Assembly: GCA_017471925.1 (NCBI GenBank)
Contig: JAFURM010000034.1
Location: 1-62,096, forward strand
Source: Bacteroides sp.
GTDB taxonomy: Bacteria > Bacteroidota > Bacteroidia > Bacteroidales > Bacteroidaceae
Direction: 5' to 3'
Length of the DNA stretch: 62,096 nucleotides
In this document: piece by piece, positions 1-7,793 of the stretch
How positions within the stretch are numbered: position 1 is the first letter of the stretch
Layout: each line of letters starts with the position of its first letter
Translations under genes and position numbers: made by a program
The notes under the pieces: generated by a model
What the model was told of the DNA's origin: nothing
What the model saw: only the letters and a program-made list of their open reading frames with translations
Databases searched by the model: none

Positions 1-45
1 CACGCCGATGGTACTGCGTAACAGTGGGAGAGTAGGTAGCCGCCG
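1..45 (+). rRNA. rrf: 5S ribosomal RNA, 3' end (partial)
   Basis: The first ~45 bases read as the 3' third of a Bacteroides 5S rRNA (GGGAGAGTAGGTAGCCGCC near the end). The gene begins before the window, so an rRNA operon lies to the left. The exact 3' end is placed within a few bases. Confidence 0.85.
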
Positions 46-61
46 TCTTTTTTCTTTCCTC

Positions 62-104
62 AGGGAGCTTTCCGCCGAAAGGCAGGGAGGCTCCCTCTTT
101 TTTT
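62..104 (+). terminator. rRNA operon terminator
   Basis: AGGGAGC (62-68) pairs with GCTCCCT (90-96) and is followed by a run of T (98-104). It sits just after the 5S rRNA and should end the rRNA transcript. Confidence 0.85.
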
Positions 105-232
105 GTCGCACGGAATCGGGCGCACGGGATTACACGGGATTTGGAGGAATCTACTTTGAAGGCGGATATGCGTTAAGGAAGGATGGATATGCATGAAATT
201 GAGGACAGAAATGCATGAATTTAGAAAAGGAT

Positions 233-264
233 GTTGCAAATTACAATAACATTGGTTATATTTG
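233..264 (+). promoter_or_regulatory. promoter of the Cys-rich lipoprotein
   Basis: TATATTTG (257-264) matches the Bacteroides -7 box TAnnTTTG. GTTG (233-236) lies 20 bp upstream as a near-match to the -33 box TTTG. The start codon follows at 306. Confidence 0.6.
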
Positions 265-305
265 CCACCGAATTATTATTATTAACGAATAAAAGCAATT
301 GAATT

Positions 306-563
306 ATGAAAACTAAGATGTTTTTGGCAGCTTTTGCAGCCATGTTTACTTTCTCTTTGATTTCTTGTGGTGGTAATAAGAAGGCTGCTGATGCTCCTGC
401 TGCAGACGAATGCTGTGCTGCCAAAACTGAGCAAGTTTGTGACACTGCAAAGGCTTGCTGCGCTGAAGAGAAGAAGGCTTGCTGCGCTGAAGAGAAGAAG
501 GCTTGCAAAGATGCTGCTTGCAAAGATGCTGCTTGCAAAGAAGCTGCTAACGCAGAGAAGTAA
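306..563 (+). CDS. small Cys-rich repeat lipoprotein
   Basis: This is an 85-residue predicted lipoprotein. A hydrophobic signal ends in a lipobox (SLISC, lipidated Cys21), so the mature chain should be anchored in the envelope. The mature part is almost entirely Ala, Lys, Glu and Cys. It contains two copies of ACCAEEKK followed by three ACK(D/E)A units, giving clustered Cys and CC pairs that could bind metal or form disulfides. I recognise no named family and infer no firm function. It has its own promoter and a terminator 27 nt after the stop, so it is a single-gene transcript. The downstream half is built of perfect DNA repeats, so its length probably varies between strains. Confidence 0.75.
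   Translation: MKTKMFLAAFAAMFTFSLISCGGNKKAADAPAADECCAAKTEQVCDTAKACCAEEKKACCAEEKKACKDAACKDAACKEAANAEK
453..545 (+). repeat. in-frame tandem repeats in the lipoprotein gene
   Basis: Two identical 24-bp units (453-476, 477-500) are followed by three 15-bp units (501-515, 516-530, 531-545), the last with one substitution. All unit lengths are multiples of three, so unit gain or loss keeps the frame. Confidence 0.9.
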
Positions 564-589
564 TATAATTTGCATAGCTATGGTAAAGG

Positions 590-618
590 AGAGTCTTGAT
601 AAACGTCAGGACTCTTTT
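590..618 (+). terminator. terminator after the Cys-rich lipoprotein
   Basis: AGAGTC(TTG)/(CAGG)ACTCT arms at about 590-615 are followed by eight T. It separates the lipoprotein gene from the leu operon promoter. Confidence 0.8.
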
Positions 619-695
619 TTTTGTTTATCTTTCACCAGATTAGGGGAGAAAACTTATAAAATGATATGTTTTTCGAGAAAAAAGTAATGAATTTG

Positions 696-726
696 TTTGC
701 GTGCTATGAAATAATCTATACCTTTG
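696..726 (+). promoter_or_regulatory. leu operon promoter
   Basis: TTTG (696-699) and TACCTTTG (719-726) match the Bacteroides -33 and -7 boxes with a 19-bp spacer. Transcription would start near 731 and read through the leader peptide and attenuator. Confidence 0.8.
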
Positions 727-754
727 CAGCGTTTTTAAAGTGAATAACATAAAA

Positions 755-838
755 ATGATGGAGAACTTTACATATATTCTACTGTGCGGCATTATTATTC
801 TACTGGCAAAGTTTGTCGGAAGTGAGTGTTGTGCGTGA
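755..838 (+). CDS. leuL: leu operon leader peptide
   Basis: A 27-codon ORF starts 24 nt after the predicted transcription start. Its product has two Ile/Leu clusters, ILL and IIILL, with 4 Ile, 4 Leu and 1 Val in 27 residues. Its last codons (GGA AGT GAG, 818-826) are themselves the antiterminator strand that pairs with 875-883. This is the arrangement expected for translation-coupled attenuation: a ribosome stalled at the Ile/Leu codons exposes 818-826, while one that reaches the stop at 836 covers it. It is too short for usual gene callers. The name leuL is by analogy of role only, not homology. Confidence 0.75.
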   Translation: MMENFTYILLCGIIILLAKFVGSECCA

Positions 839-883
839 ATATATGTAAGCCATGCTAATCATATAAGAGCCTTTCTCACTTCC
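818..883 (+). promoter_or_regulatory. leu antiterminator pairing
   Basis: GGAAGTGAG (818-826) is perfectly complementary to CTCACTTCC (875-883). The second strand overlaps the terminator stem, so the two structures exclude each other. Confidence 0.75.
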
Positions 884-905
884 CGGTGTGAAAGGCTTTC
901 TTGTT
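868..905 (+). terminator. leu operon attenuator (terminator)
   Basis: AGCCTTTC (868-875) pairs with GAAAGGCT (890-897). CAC/GTG pairs (877-879 with 886-888) extend it towards the loop. The tail TTTCTTGTTG is only moderately T-rich. It lies upstream of leuA and would stop transcription when branched-chain aminoacyl-tRNA is plentiful. Confidence 0.75.
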
Positions 906-940
906 GAATGAATATAAAACAAAATAACAGAATAAAGATT

Positions 941-2434
941 ATGAGTGACAGATTATTTATTTTCGACACTACGCTTCGCGATGGCGAACAGGTGCCTGGT
1001 TGTCAGTTGAATACCGTGGAGAAGATTCAGGTGGCCAAGCAACTGGAACTGTTGGGCGTGGATGTCATAGAGGCCGGCTTCCCGATCTCCAGTCCGGGCG
1101 ACTTCAATTCCGTTATCGAAATCTCGAAGGCCGTGACTTGGCCCACTATATGCGCCTTGACACGTGCGGTGCAGAAAGATATTGATGTGGCGGCAGATGC
1201 CTTGAAGTATGCCAAGCACAAGCGTATCCATACAGGTATCGGAACTTCCGATTCCCACATTAAATATAAGTTCAACTCCAATCGCGAGGAGATTATTGAG
1301 CGTGCTGTGGCTGCGGTGAAGTATGCCCGCCGCTATGTGGATGATGTGGAGTTCTATGCAGAAGATGCCGGCCGCACGGACAATGAATATCTGGCCCGTG
1401 TGGTGGAAGCCGTCATCAAGGCCGGTGCTACGGTGGTCAACATCCCCGACACGACCGGTTATTGCCTGCCCAGCGAGTATGGCGCGAAAATCAAGTATCT
1501 GATGGAGCATGTGGACGGCGTTCATCGGGCGATTATCTCCACGCACTGCCATAACGACCTCGGTATGGCCACAGCCAATACCATGGCCGGTGTGCTGAAC
1601 GGTGCCCGTCAGGTGGAGGTGACCATCAACGGTATCGGTGAGCGTGCCGGAAACACTTCGCTGGAGGAGGTTGCCATGATTATCAAGTGTCACAATGACA
1701 TTGACATTGAGACCAATATCAATACACAGAAGATTTATCCCACGAGCCGCATGGTCTCCAGTCTGATGAACATGCCGGTACAGCCCAACAAGGCCATTGT
1801 GGGGCGGAACGCCTTTGCCCATTCCAGCGGTATTCATCAGGATGGTGTCTTGAAGAATGTGCAGACCTATGAAATCATCGACCCGAAAGATGTCGGCATC
1901 GATGATAACTCGATTGTGCTCACTGCCCGCTCCGGTCGTGCCGCCCTGAAGAACCGTCTGCAGGTGTTGGGCGTGCAGCTGGACCAGGAGAAGCTGGACA
2001 AGGTGTATGAGGAGTTCCTGAAGCTGGCCGACAAGAAGAAGGATATCAATGATGATGACATCCTGTTGCTGGCCGGTGCCGACCGCACACAGAACCATCG
2101 CATCAAGCTGGAATACCTGCAGGTGACAAGTGGCGTGGGCGTTCAGTCCGTAGCCAGCCTTGGCCTGAACATTGCCGGTGAGAAGTTCGAAGCTTGTGCC
2201 AGTGGCAATGGCCCGGTAGATGCCGCCATCAAGGCTCTGAAGAAAATCATCGACCGCCACATGACCTTGAAGGAGTTCACCATCCAGGCCATCAGCAAGG
2301 GCTCGGACGATATGGGTAAGGTGCATATGCAGGTGGAGTACGACGGCCACATCTATTATGGCTTTGGCGCGAATACCGACATCATCGCCGCTTCTGTAGA
2401 GGCTTACATTGATTGTATCAACAAGTTTAAATAA
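941..2434 (+). CDS. leuA: 2-isopropylmalate synthase
   Basis: LeuA condenses acetyl-CoA with 2-oxoisovalerate to give 2-isopropylmalate, the committed step of leucine synthesis in the cytoplasm. The product has the HMGL-like TIM barrel with D-TTLRDGEQ at residues 9-17, the metal-binding HCHN at 202-205 and GIGERAGN at about 231-238. A C-terminal LeuA regulatory domain spans about 375-497, so leucine feedback is likely. I place the start at 941 (MSDRLFIFD) because family members begin there. An in-frame ATG at 908 adds 11 unconserved residues and lies in the attenuator's T-rich tail. It is first in the operon, 27 nt before leuC. Confidence 0.95.
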   Translation: MSDRLFIFDTTLRDGEQVPGCQLNTVEKIQVAKQLELLGVDVIEAGFPISSPGDFNSVIEISKAVTWPTICALTRAVQKDIDVAADALKYAKHKRIHTGIGTSDSHIKYKFNSNREEIIERAVAAVKYARRYVDDVEFYAEDAGRTDNEYLARVVEAVIKAGATVVNIPDTTGYCLPSEYGAKIKYLMEHVDGVHRAIISTHCHNDLGMATANTMAGVLNGARQVEVTINGIGERAGNTSLEEVAMIIKCHNDIDIETNINTQKIYPTSRMVSSLMNMPVQPNKAIVGRNAFAHSSGIHQDGVLKNVQTYEIIDPKDVGIDDNSIVLTARSGRAALKNRLQVLGVQLDQEKLDKVYEEFLKLADKKKDINDDDILLLAGADRTQNHRIKLEYLQVTSGVGVQSVASLGLNIAGEKFEACASGNGPVDAAIKALKKIIDRHMTLKEFTIQAISKGSDDMGKVHMQVEYDGHIYYGFGANTDIIAASVEAYIDCINKFK

Positions 2435-2461
2435 CATCGTTTGGAAGAATAACTTATTGCA

Positions 2462-3853
2462 ATGAATACTTTATTTGATAAGATTTGGGATGCCCACATC
2501 GTCCAGAAAGTGGAGGATGGTCCCACACAGCTTTACATTGACCGCCTTTATTGTCATGAGGTGACCAGCCCGCAGGCCTTTGCCGGTATGCGTGCCCGCG
2601 GCCTGAAGTGTTTTCGTCCGGAAAAGATATTCTGTATGCCCGACCACAACACACCGACCCATGACCAGGACAAACCCATTGAAGACCCCGTCAGTAAGAC
2701 GCAGGTGGACACCTTGGCCAAGAATGCGGAGGAGTTCGGACTGACTCACTTCGGCATGATGAATCCCAAGAACGGCATTATCCACGTGGTAGGTCCGGAG
2801 AGAGGACTCACATTGCCGGGCATGACCATCGTGTGTGGCGACTCCCATACCTCTACCCACGGTGCGATGGGAGCTGTGGCTTTCGGCATCGGAACCTCTG
2901 AGGTGGAGATGGTGATGGCTTCCCAGTGTATTCTCCAGACGCGCCCCAAGACCATGCGCATCACGATTGACGGGCATCTGGGAGCGGGCGTGACAGCCAA
3001 GGATATGGCCCTCTATCTGATGTCCAAGCTGACCACTTCGGGTGCGACCGGCTATTTCATTGAGTACGCAGGCGAGGCCGTGCGTTCACTCTCCATGGAG
3101 GGACGCCTGACGCTCTGCAACCTCTCCATTGAGATGGGAGCGCGTGGCGGCATGGTGGCTCCCGACGAGGTGACCTTCGAGTATATCCAAGGACGTGAAT
3201 ATGCCCCCAAGGGTGAAGAGTGGGAGAAGTCATTGGCCTACTGGAAGACATTGAAGAGCGATGAAGATGCCGTTTTCGACAAGGAACTCCGTTATGACGC
3301 TGCCGACATCGAGCCGATGATTACTTATGGCACCAACCCCGGCATGGGTATGGGCATTACGCAATCCATCCCCACCACCGAAGGGATGGGTGAGGCTGCC
3401 CAAGCCTCTTTCCGGAAGTCGTTGGACTACATGGGCTTCCAGCCGGGAGAATCCCTGCTGGGCAAGCCGATAGACTATGTTTTCCTGGGTGCATGCACCA
3501 ATGGCCGCATTGAGGACTTCCGTGCCTTTGCTTCGGTGGTAAAGGGACGCAAGAAGGCCGAGCATGTCATCGTCTGGCTGGTGCCCGGCTCCTGGATGGT
3601 CGATGCACAGATTCGTGAGGAGGGACTTGACAAGATTCTGAAAGAGGCCGGCTTTGCCATCCGTCAGCCGGGCTGTTCGGCTTGTCTGGCCATGAACGAC
3701 GACAAGATTCCGGCCGGCAAGTATGCAGTCTCCACTTCCAACCGCAACTTCGAGGGACGCCAAGGCCCCGGTGCACGCACCCTGTTGGCTTCTCCCTTAG
3801 TGGCAGCGGCAGCAGCCGTGACCGGAGTGGTGACCGATCCCCGAAAACTCTAA
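2462..3853 (+). CDS. leuC: 3-isopropylmalate dehydratase, large subunit
   Basis: LeuC is the 4Fe-4S subunit of isopropylmalate isomerase, which converts 2- to 3-isopropylmalate together with LeuD. The 463-residue product has aconitase-family signatures: [11 protein letters not shown] in the N-terminal half and the three cluster cysteines at about C345 (GACTNGR), C405 and C408 (PGCSAC). Length is normal for bacterial LeuC. It lies between leuA and leuD with gaps of 27 and 29 nt. The same isomerase can act on citramalate in the isoleucine branch, which matters here because of the second synthase gene downstream. Confidence 0.96.
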   Translation: MNTLFDKIWDAHIVQKVEDGPTQLYIDRLYCHEVTSPQAFAGMRARGLKCFRPEKIFCMPDHNTPTHDQDKPIEDPVSKTQVDTLAKNAEEFGLTHFGMMNPKNGIIHVVGPERGLTLPGMTIVCGDSHTSTHGAMGAVAFGIGTSEVEMVMASQCILQTRPKTMRITIDGHLGAGVTAKDMALYLMSKLTTSGATGYFIEYAGEAVRSLSMEGRLTLCNLSIEMGARGGMVAPDEVTFEYIQGREYAPKGEEWEKSLAYWKTLKSDEDAVFDKELRYDAADIEPMITYGTNPGMGMGITQSIPTTEGMGEAAQASFRKSLDYMGFQPGESLLGKPIDYVFLGACTNGRIEDFRAFASVVKGRKKAEHVIVWLVPGSWMVDAQIREEGLDKILKEAGFAIRQPGCSACLAMNDDKIPAGKYAVSTSNRNFEGRQGPGARTLLASPLVAAAAAVTGVVTDPRKL

Positions 3854-3882
3854 CATCTACACATCTCTAAACGAACAGAACA

Positions 3883-4476
3883 ATGAAACAGAAATTTGAC
3901 ATCATAACCAGCACCTGTGTACCCCTTCCTTTGGAGAATGTGGATACCGACCAAATTATACCGGCCCGCTTTCTGAAGGCAACGACCAAGGAAGAGAAGT
4001 TCTTTGGCGACAATCTTTTCCGCGACTGGCGCTATCATCCGGATGGCACCCTGAACACGGACTTCGTGCTGAACAATCCCACCTATGGCGGTTGCATCCT
4101 CGTGGCCGGAAAGAACTTCGGTTCGGGCAGCAGCCGTGAACATGCGGCCTGGGCCATTGCAGGCTATGGCTTCCGTGTGGTCATCAGCAGTTTCTTTGCC
4201 GACATCCACAAGAACAACGAACTGAACAACTTCGTGCTGCCGGTAGTGGTGAGCGAGCCTTTCCTGGCCGAACTCTTCTCTTCGATTGCCGAGAATCCCC
4301 AAATGGAGGTGAAGGTGGACCTGCCCAACCAGACGGTGACCAACATGGCGACCGGACGCAGCGAACAGTTTGAAATCAATGCCTATAAGAAGTATTGCCT
4401 GATGAACGCCTTGGACGACATTGACTTCTTGGTGGAGAACAAGGAGAAGATAGAGGCTTTTGAGAAACGCAGCTGA
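3883..4476 (+). CDS. leuD: 3-isopropylmalate dehydratase, small subunit
   Basis: LeuD is the swivel-domain subunit that completes isopropylmalate isomerase with LeuC. The 197-residue product has the family signatures NVDTDQIIPARFL near residue 20 and GKNFGSGSSREHA near residue 80. Length matches bacterial LeuD. The next gene starts 7 nt after its stop, or 17 nt inside its end if the upstream ATG is used, so the two are probably translationally coupled. Confidence 0.96.
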   Translation: MKQKFDIITSTCVPLPLENVDTDQIIPARFLKATTKEEKFFGDNLFRDWRYHPDGTLNTDFVLNNPTYGGCILVAGKNFGSGSSREHAAWAIAGYGFRVVISSFFADIHKNNELNNFVLPVVVSEPFLAELFSSIAENPQMEVKVDLPNQTVTNMATGRSEQFEINAYKKYCLMNALDDIDFLVENKEKIEAFEKRS

Positions 4477-4483
4477 TGATGCG

Positions 4484-6022
4484 ATGAACACTCCAAGAAT
4501 AGAAATCATGGACACGACACTCCGCGATGGTGAACAGACCAGTGGAGTTTCTTTTGTGCCTCACGAAAAGTTGATGATTACCCGTCTGCTGCTGGAAGAC
4601 TTGAAGGTAGACCGCGTGGAGGTGGCCTCTGCCCGTGTGTCTGAAGGAGAGTTTGAGGCGGTCAAGATGATTTGCGACTGGGCTGCCCGCCGCAACCTGT
4701 TGCACAAGGTGGAGGTGTTGGGCTTCTGTGACGGCCATGCTTCGCTCGACTGGATTCAGCGCACCGGCTGTCGGGTCATCAACCTGCTGTGCAAAGGCTC
4801 GCTGAAGCATTGCGTCCATCAGCTGAAGAAGACCCCCGAAGAGCACATCGAGGACATCATCAATGTAGTACATTATGCCGACGAACTGGACATTGCGGTC
4901 AATGTCTATTTAGAAGACTGGAGCAGCGGCATGAAAGACTCTCCGGAGTATGTGTTCCGCCTGATGGAAGGGCTGAAGGGCACCAGCATCAAGCGTTACA
5001 TGTTGCCCGACACCCTGGGCATCCTCAATCCGCTGCAGGTCATCGAGTTCATGCGCAAGATGAAGAAGCACTATCCGGACACCCACTTTGACTTCCATGC
5101 CCACAATGACTATGACTTGGCAGTGAGCAATGTGCTTGCCGCCGTCCTGAGTGGCGTGAAGGGTTTGCATACAACCATCAACGGACTGGGTGAGCGTGCC
5201 GGCAATGCCCCCTTGGCCAGTGTGCAGGCCATTCTCAAGGACCACTTCAATGCAACGACAGGGATTGACGAGAGCCGTCTGAACGAGGTGAGCCGTGTGG
5301 TAGAGTCCTACTCCGGCATCATGATTCCCGCCAACAAACCCATTGTGGGCGAGAATGTCTTTACGCAGGTGGCCGGTGTTCATGCCGATGGTGACAACAA
5401 GCAGAACCTCTACTGCAACGACCTTCTGCCCGAGCGTTTCGGCCGCAAGCGCGAGTATGCCCTGGGCAAGACCAGCGGCAAGGCCAATATCCGCAAGAAC
5501 CTGGAAGACCTGGGACTCCAGTTGGACGAAGCCTCTATGCGCAAGGTCACGGAGCGCATCATCGAGTTGGGCGACAAGAAGGAACTGGTGACCCAGGAAG
5601 ACCTGCCCTATATTGTGAGTGATGTCCTGAAGCATGGGGTGGTGAGCGACCGGGTGAAACTGAAGAGCTACATCGTCAACCTGGCCCACGGGCTGAAGCC
5701 CATGGCCACGCTGAAGGTGGAAATCAACGGAAAGGAGTATGAGGAGAACTCCAGCGGTGACGGACAGTATGATGCCTTTGTGCGTGCCCTGCGCAAGGTC
5801 TATAAGGTGACTTTGGGGCGCAAGTTCCCCATGCTGACCAACTATGCCGTGAGCATCCCTCCCGGCGGACGCACCGATGCCTTTGTACAGACGGTCATCA
5901 CCTGGAGTTTTGAAGACAGGGTGTTCCGCACCCGTGGGCTTGATGCCGACCAGACGGAGGCTGCCATCAAGGCCACGCTGAAGATGCTGAACATCATTGA
6001 ACCCGAGTTTGACGCCTGCTGA
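4484..6022 (+). CDS. second 2-isopropylmalate/citramalate synthase-like protein
   Basis: This is a 512-residue member of the LeuA/CimA/HCS family. It has DTTLRDGEQ at residues 10-18, metal ligands in FHAHND near 205-209, GLGERAGNA, and a C-terminal LeuA regulatory domain. It differs clearly from the LeuA at 941 (TSGVSF after the catalytic arginine motif, and HADGD in place of the HSSGIHQDG region), so it is a paralogue rather than a duplicate. Its place behind leuCD suggests it makes either isopropylmalate or (R)-citramalate, whose later steps use LeuCD and LeuB. Citramalate would feed isoleucine synthesis. Substrate cannot be assigned from sequence alone. I prefer the start at 4484 (MNTPRIEIMD) over 4460, which overlaps leuD. 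Confidence 0.85.
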   Translation: MNTPRIEIMDTTLRDGEQTSGVSFVPHEKLMITRLLLEDLKVDRVEVASARVSEGEFEAVKMICDWAARRNLLHKVEVLGFCDGHASLDWIQRTGCRVINLLCKGSLKHCVHQLKKTPEEHIEDIINVVHYADELDIAVNVYLEDWSSGMKDSPEYVFRLMEGLKGTSIKRYMLPDTLGILNPLQVIEFMRKMKKHYPDTHFDFHAHNDYDLAVSNVLAAVLSGVKGLHTTINGLGERAGNAPLASVQAILKDHFNATTGIDESRLNEVSRVVESYSGIMIPANKPIVGENVFTQVAGVHADGDNKQNLYCNDLLPERFGRKREYALGKTSGKANIRKNLEDLGLQLDEASMRKVTERIIELGDKKELVTQEDLPYIVSDVLKHGVVSDRVKLKSYIVNLAHGLKPMATLKVEINGKEYEENSSGDGQYDAFVRALRKVYKVTLGRKFPMLTNYAVSIPPGGRTDAFVQTVITWSFEDRVFRTRGLDADQTEAAIKATLKMLNIIEPEFDAC

Positions 6023-6110
6023 GCAGGGAATGTGCCCCAGAGGCCAATGCCTGGATTGATGGCACGCCCCGGCCGATTGTTATAGGTGAGTATGACTTTA
6101 CTCTACGCTT

Positions 6111-6151
6111 GTCCTGCCTGAACCCTGTCGGGGGAGGGCAGGACTTTTTTT
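6111..6151 (+). terminator. leu operon terminator
   Basis: GTCCTGCC (6111-6118) pairs with GGCAGGAC (6137-6144), followed by seven T (6145-6151). It closes the leu operon 88 nt after the second synthase gene, leaving no room for leuB. Confidence 0.9.
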
Positions 6152-6182
6152 GTGAATGCCTTTGTAATCCGGAGTGACTTGC

Positions 6183-6214
6183 TTGGGCTGTTCCCGGCAA
6201 TTTTTGTACTTTTG
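6183..6214 (+). promoter_or_regulatory. promoter of the EamA exporter gene
   Basis: TACTTTTG (6207-6214) matches the -7 box. TTGG (6183-6186) is a weak -33 match 20 bp upstream. The ATG follows at 6255. Confidence 0.55.
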
Positions 6215-6254
6215 CCGCCGCCAAACGGCATGATGAATAAAGTTATTATCACGA

Positions 6255-7169
6255 ATGAACGAAACAGAGAACAGTATATTCCGGCGTCCCGTGTGGGTGG
6301 TCTTGTTTGCCTTGACGGCCGCCGTGGCATGGGGATGGGCCTATCCGCTCATCAAGTTGGGCTTCGGCGAGTTTGGAATCACCGGCGAGATGACCGGCAG
6401 CAAGATGCTGTTTGCCGGCATACGCTTTGCTATCTCGGGCCTTATCGTGCTGGCCATAGCCCGTGGAAAGGGGAAGAACTTCGCTGTGGCACGCCCCGGC
6501 AACTGGTGGTATCTGTTGCTGTTTGCCCTGCTGAACACCACGCTCCACTATGCCTGCTTCTATATCGGCCTGTCCCACAGTGAGGGCGCACGGGCTGCCA
6601 TCCTCAACTCGTTGGGTGTGTTCATGCTGGTGTTGCTGGCCTGCCTTTGCTTCAAGAGCGACCGCCTGACCCTTCGCAAGATATTGGGTTGTGTCGTGGG
6701 GTTTGCCGGCATCCTTGCCCTGAATATCGGGGGAGGCGACAGCGGCCGTTTCACCCTGATGGGCGACGGCATGATTATCCTCAATGCACTCTGCTCGGCT
6801 TTTGCCGGACTGATGACTCGTGGCCTGCGCACCCGGGTGGATGTGTTTGTCGGTACGGGTTATAGTCTGGCCATAGGTGGCGCACTGTTGGTGGTTCCCG
6901 GATGGATGATGGGAGGCTCCCTGCCGCAAGTCACGGGAGGGGGCATCGTGATACTGGCTCTGCTCATTGGCATCTCCACCCTGGGCTTTACGCTCTACAA
7001 CAAACTGCTCAGCTGCAATCCGGTGGGCAAGGTGGCCATCTTCAATTCACTGATTCCCGTGGTCGGTGCCCTCAGCTCCTGCCTCTGCTTGGGCGAACCC
7101 TTCTATTGGAAATACCTGCTGGCCGCACTGCTGGCCATGGCCGGCATCTATATCATCAATAGGAGATGA
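6255..7169 (+). CDS. EamA/DMT-family transporter
   Basis: This is a 304-residue inner-membrane protein with about ten hydrophobic segments arranged as two EamA repeats, typical of the drug/metabolite transporter superfamily. Such proteins export amino acids, metabolites or drugs; the substrate cannot be told from the sequence. The N-terminal repeat begins after a short cytoplasmic stretch (PVWVVLFALTAAVAWG...). The last helix ends in the usual short basic tail (INRR). It has its own promoter, faces away from the leu terminator and converges on the acetyltransferase gene 59 nt downstream. I see no clear terminator in that gap. Confidence 0.9.
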   Translation: MNETENSIFRRPVWVVLFALTAAVAWGWAYPLIKLGFGEFGITGEMTGSKMLFAGIRFAISGLIVLAIARGKGKNFAVARPGNWWYLLLFALLNTTLHYACFYIGLSHSEGARAAILNSLGVFMLVLLACLCFKSDRLTLRKILGCVVGFAGILALNIGGGDSGRFTLMGDGMIILNALCSAFAGLMTRGLRTRVDVFVGTGYSLAIGGALLVVPGWMMGGSLPQVTGGGIVILALLIGISTLGFTLYNKLLSCNPVGKVAIFNSLIPVVGALSSCLCLGEPFYWKYLLAALLAMAGIYIINRR

Positions 7170-7228
7170 AGGTGCTTCAAAACAGACTAAATCCGTGTTA
7201 TGATTTGTGTCATCCCGTGCCTGACGTC

Positions 7229-7789
7229 TCAATGAATGGATGGATGCCCCGACATCCCTCTTCCATAGACCTCCCGATAAATCGTCTCCCGCACGCACTG
7301 CAGTGTAGTCGCTTCGGAAAGCATGCCGTGCACCATCAGGTGCATGGGCAGGAAGCTATCTCCTTCCCGGTAAGGTGGTTGGAGATAGGGGAAACTGTCG
7401 CACAGTTGGAACCCGTTCCGCTGATAGAACGCTGTGCGGTGCCTGCTCACATCATCGTCGGGCAGTTCCACCTCCAGCACAATGGGTAAGGCCATGGAAC
7501 GGCAGAACAGCTGAAGAATCTCCCTTCCATACCCCTTGTTGCGCTCCTGTGGTGACGTGGCGAAGTGTTCTATGTAGCAGAAGCTGGGAAAAGTCCAATA
7601 GGTTATCAGACCAATGGGGTGGTCGTCGGCCAGGATGATGTCCGTATGAAAATGAGAAACAGTGTCGGCATTCAGCCGTTGCTCGTCGTCGTTGCGCCGC
7701 TCTTCGGGTGGAAACGAAGCGTGCAGCAACGCTTCGGCATAGGCATACCAAGCCTCGTCACGGGTGGTGATGGAACGTAGTTGAAGCAT
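7229..7789 (-). CDS. GNAT-family N-acetyltransferase
   Basis: This 186-residue protein has a GNAT fold, seen from the acetyl-CoA binding segment ATSPQERNKGYGREIL in the middle and the following YQRNGFQLCD motif. It transfers an acetyl group from acetyl-CoA to an unknown amine. Its start lies 4 nt downstream of the M64 peptidase stop, so the two are co-transcribed and probably coupled. The length is slightly above a minimal GNAT domain because of the C-terminal tail. Substrate is unknown. Confidence 0.85.
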   Translation of the reverse strand: MLQLRSITTRDEAWYAYAEALLHASFPPEERRNDDEQRLNADTVSHFHTDIILADDHPIGLITYWTFPSFCYIEHFATSPQERNKGYGREILQLFCRSMALPIVLEVELPDDDVSRHRTAFYQRNGFQLCDSFPYLQPPYREGDSFLPMHLMVHGMLSEATTLQCVRETIYREVYGRGMSGHPSIH

Positions 7790-7793
7790 GATG

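Noticed and set aside
123-142. CACGGGATTACACGGGATTT after the rRNA terminator, resembling one arm of the iteron family
   Set aside because: It has extra G bases and no inverse partner nearby. It could be a degenerate solo arm, but the evidence is too weak to list.
953-2437. 494-codon open frame antisense to leuA
   Set aside because: Shadow of leuA; biased composition and no recognisable motifs.
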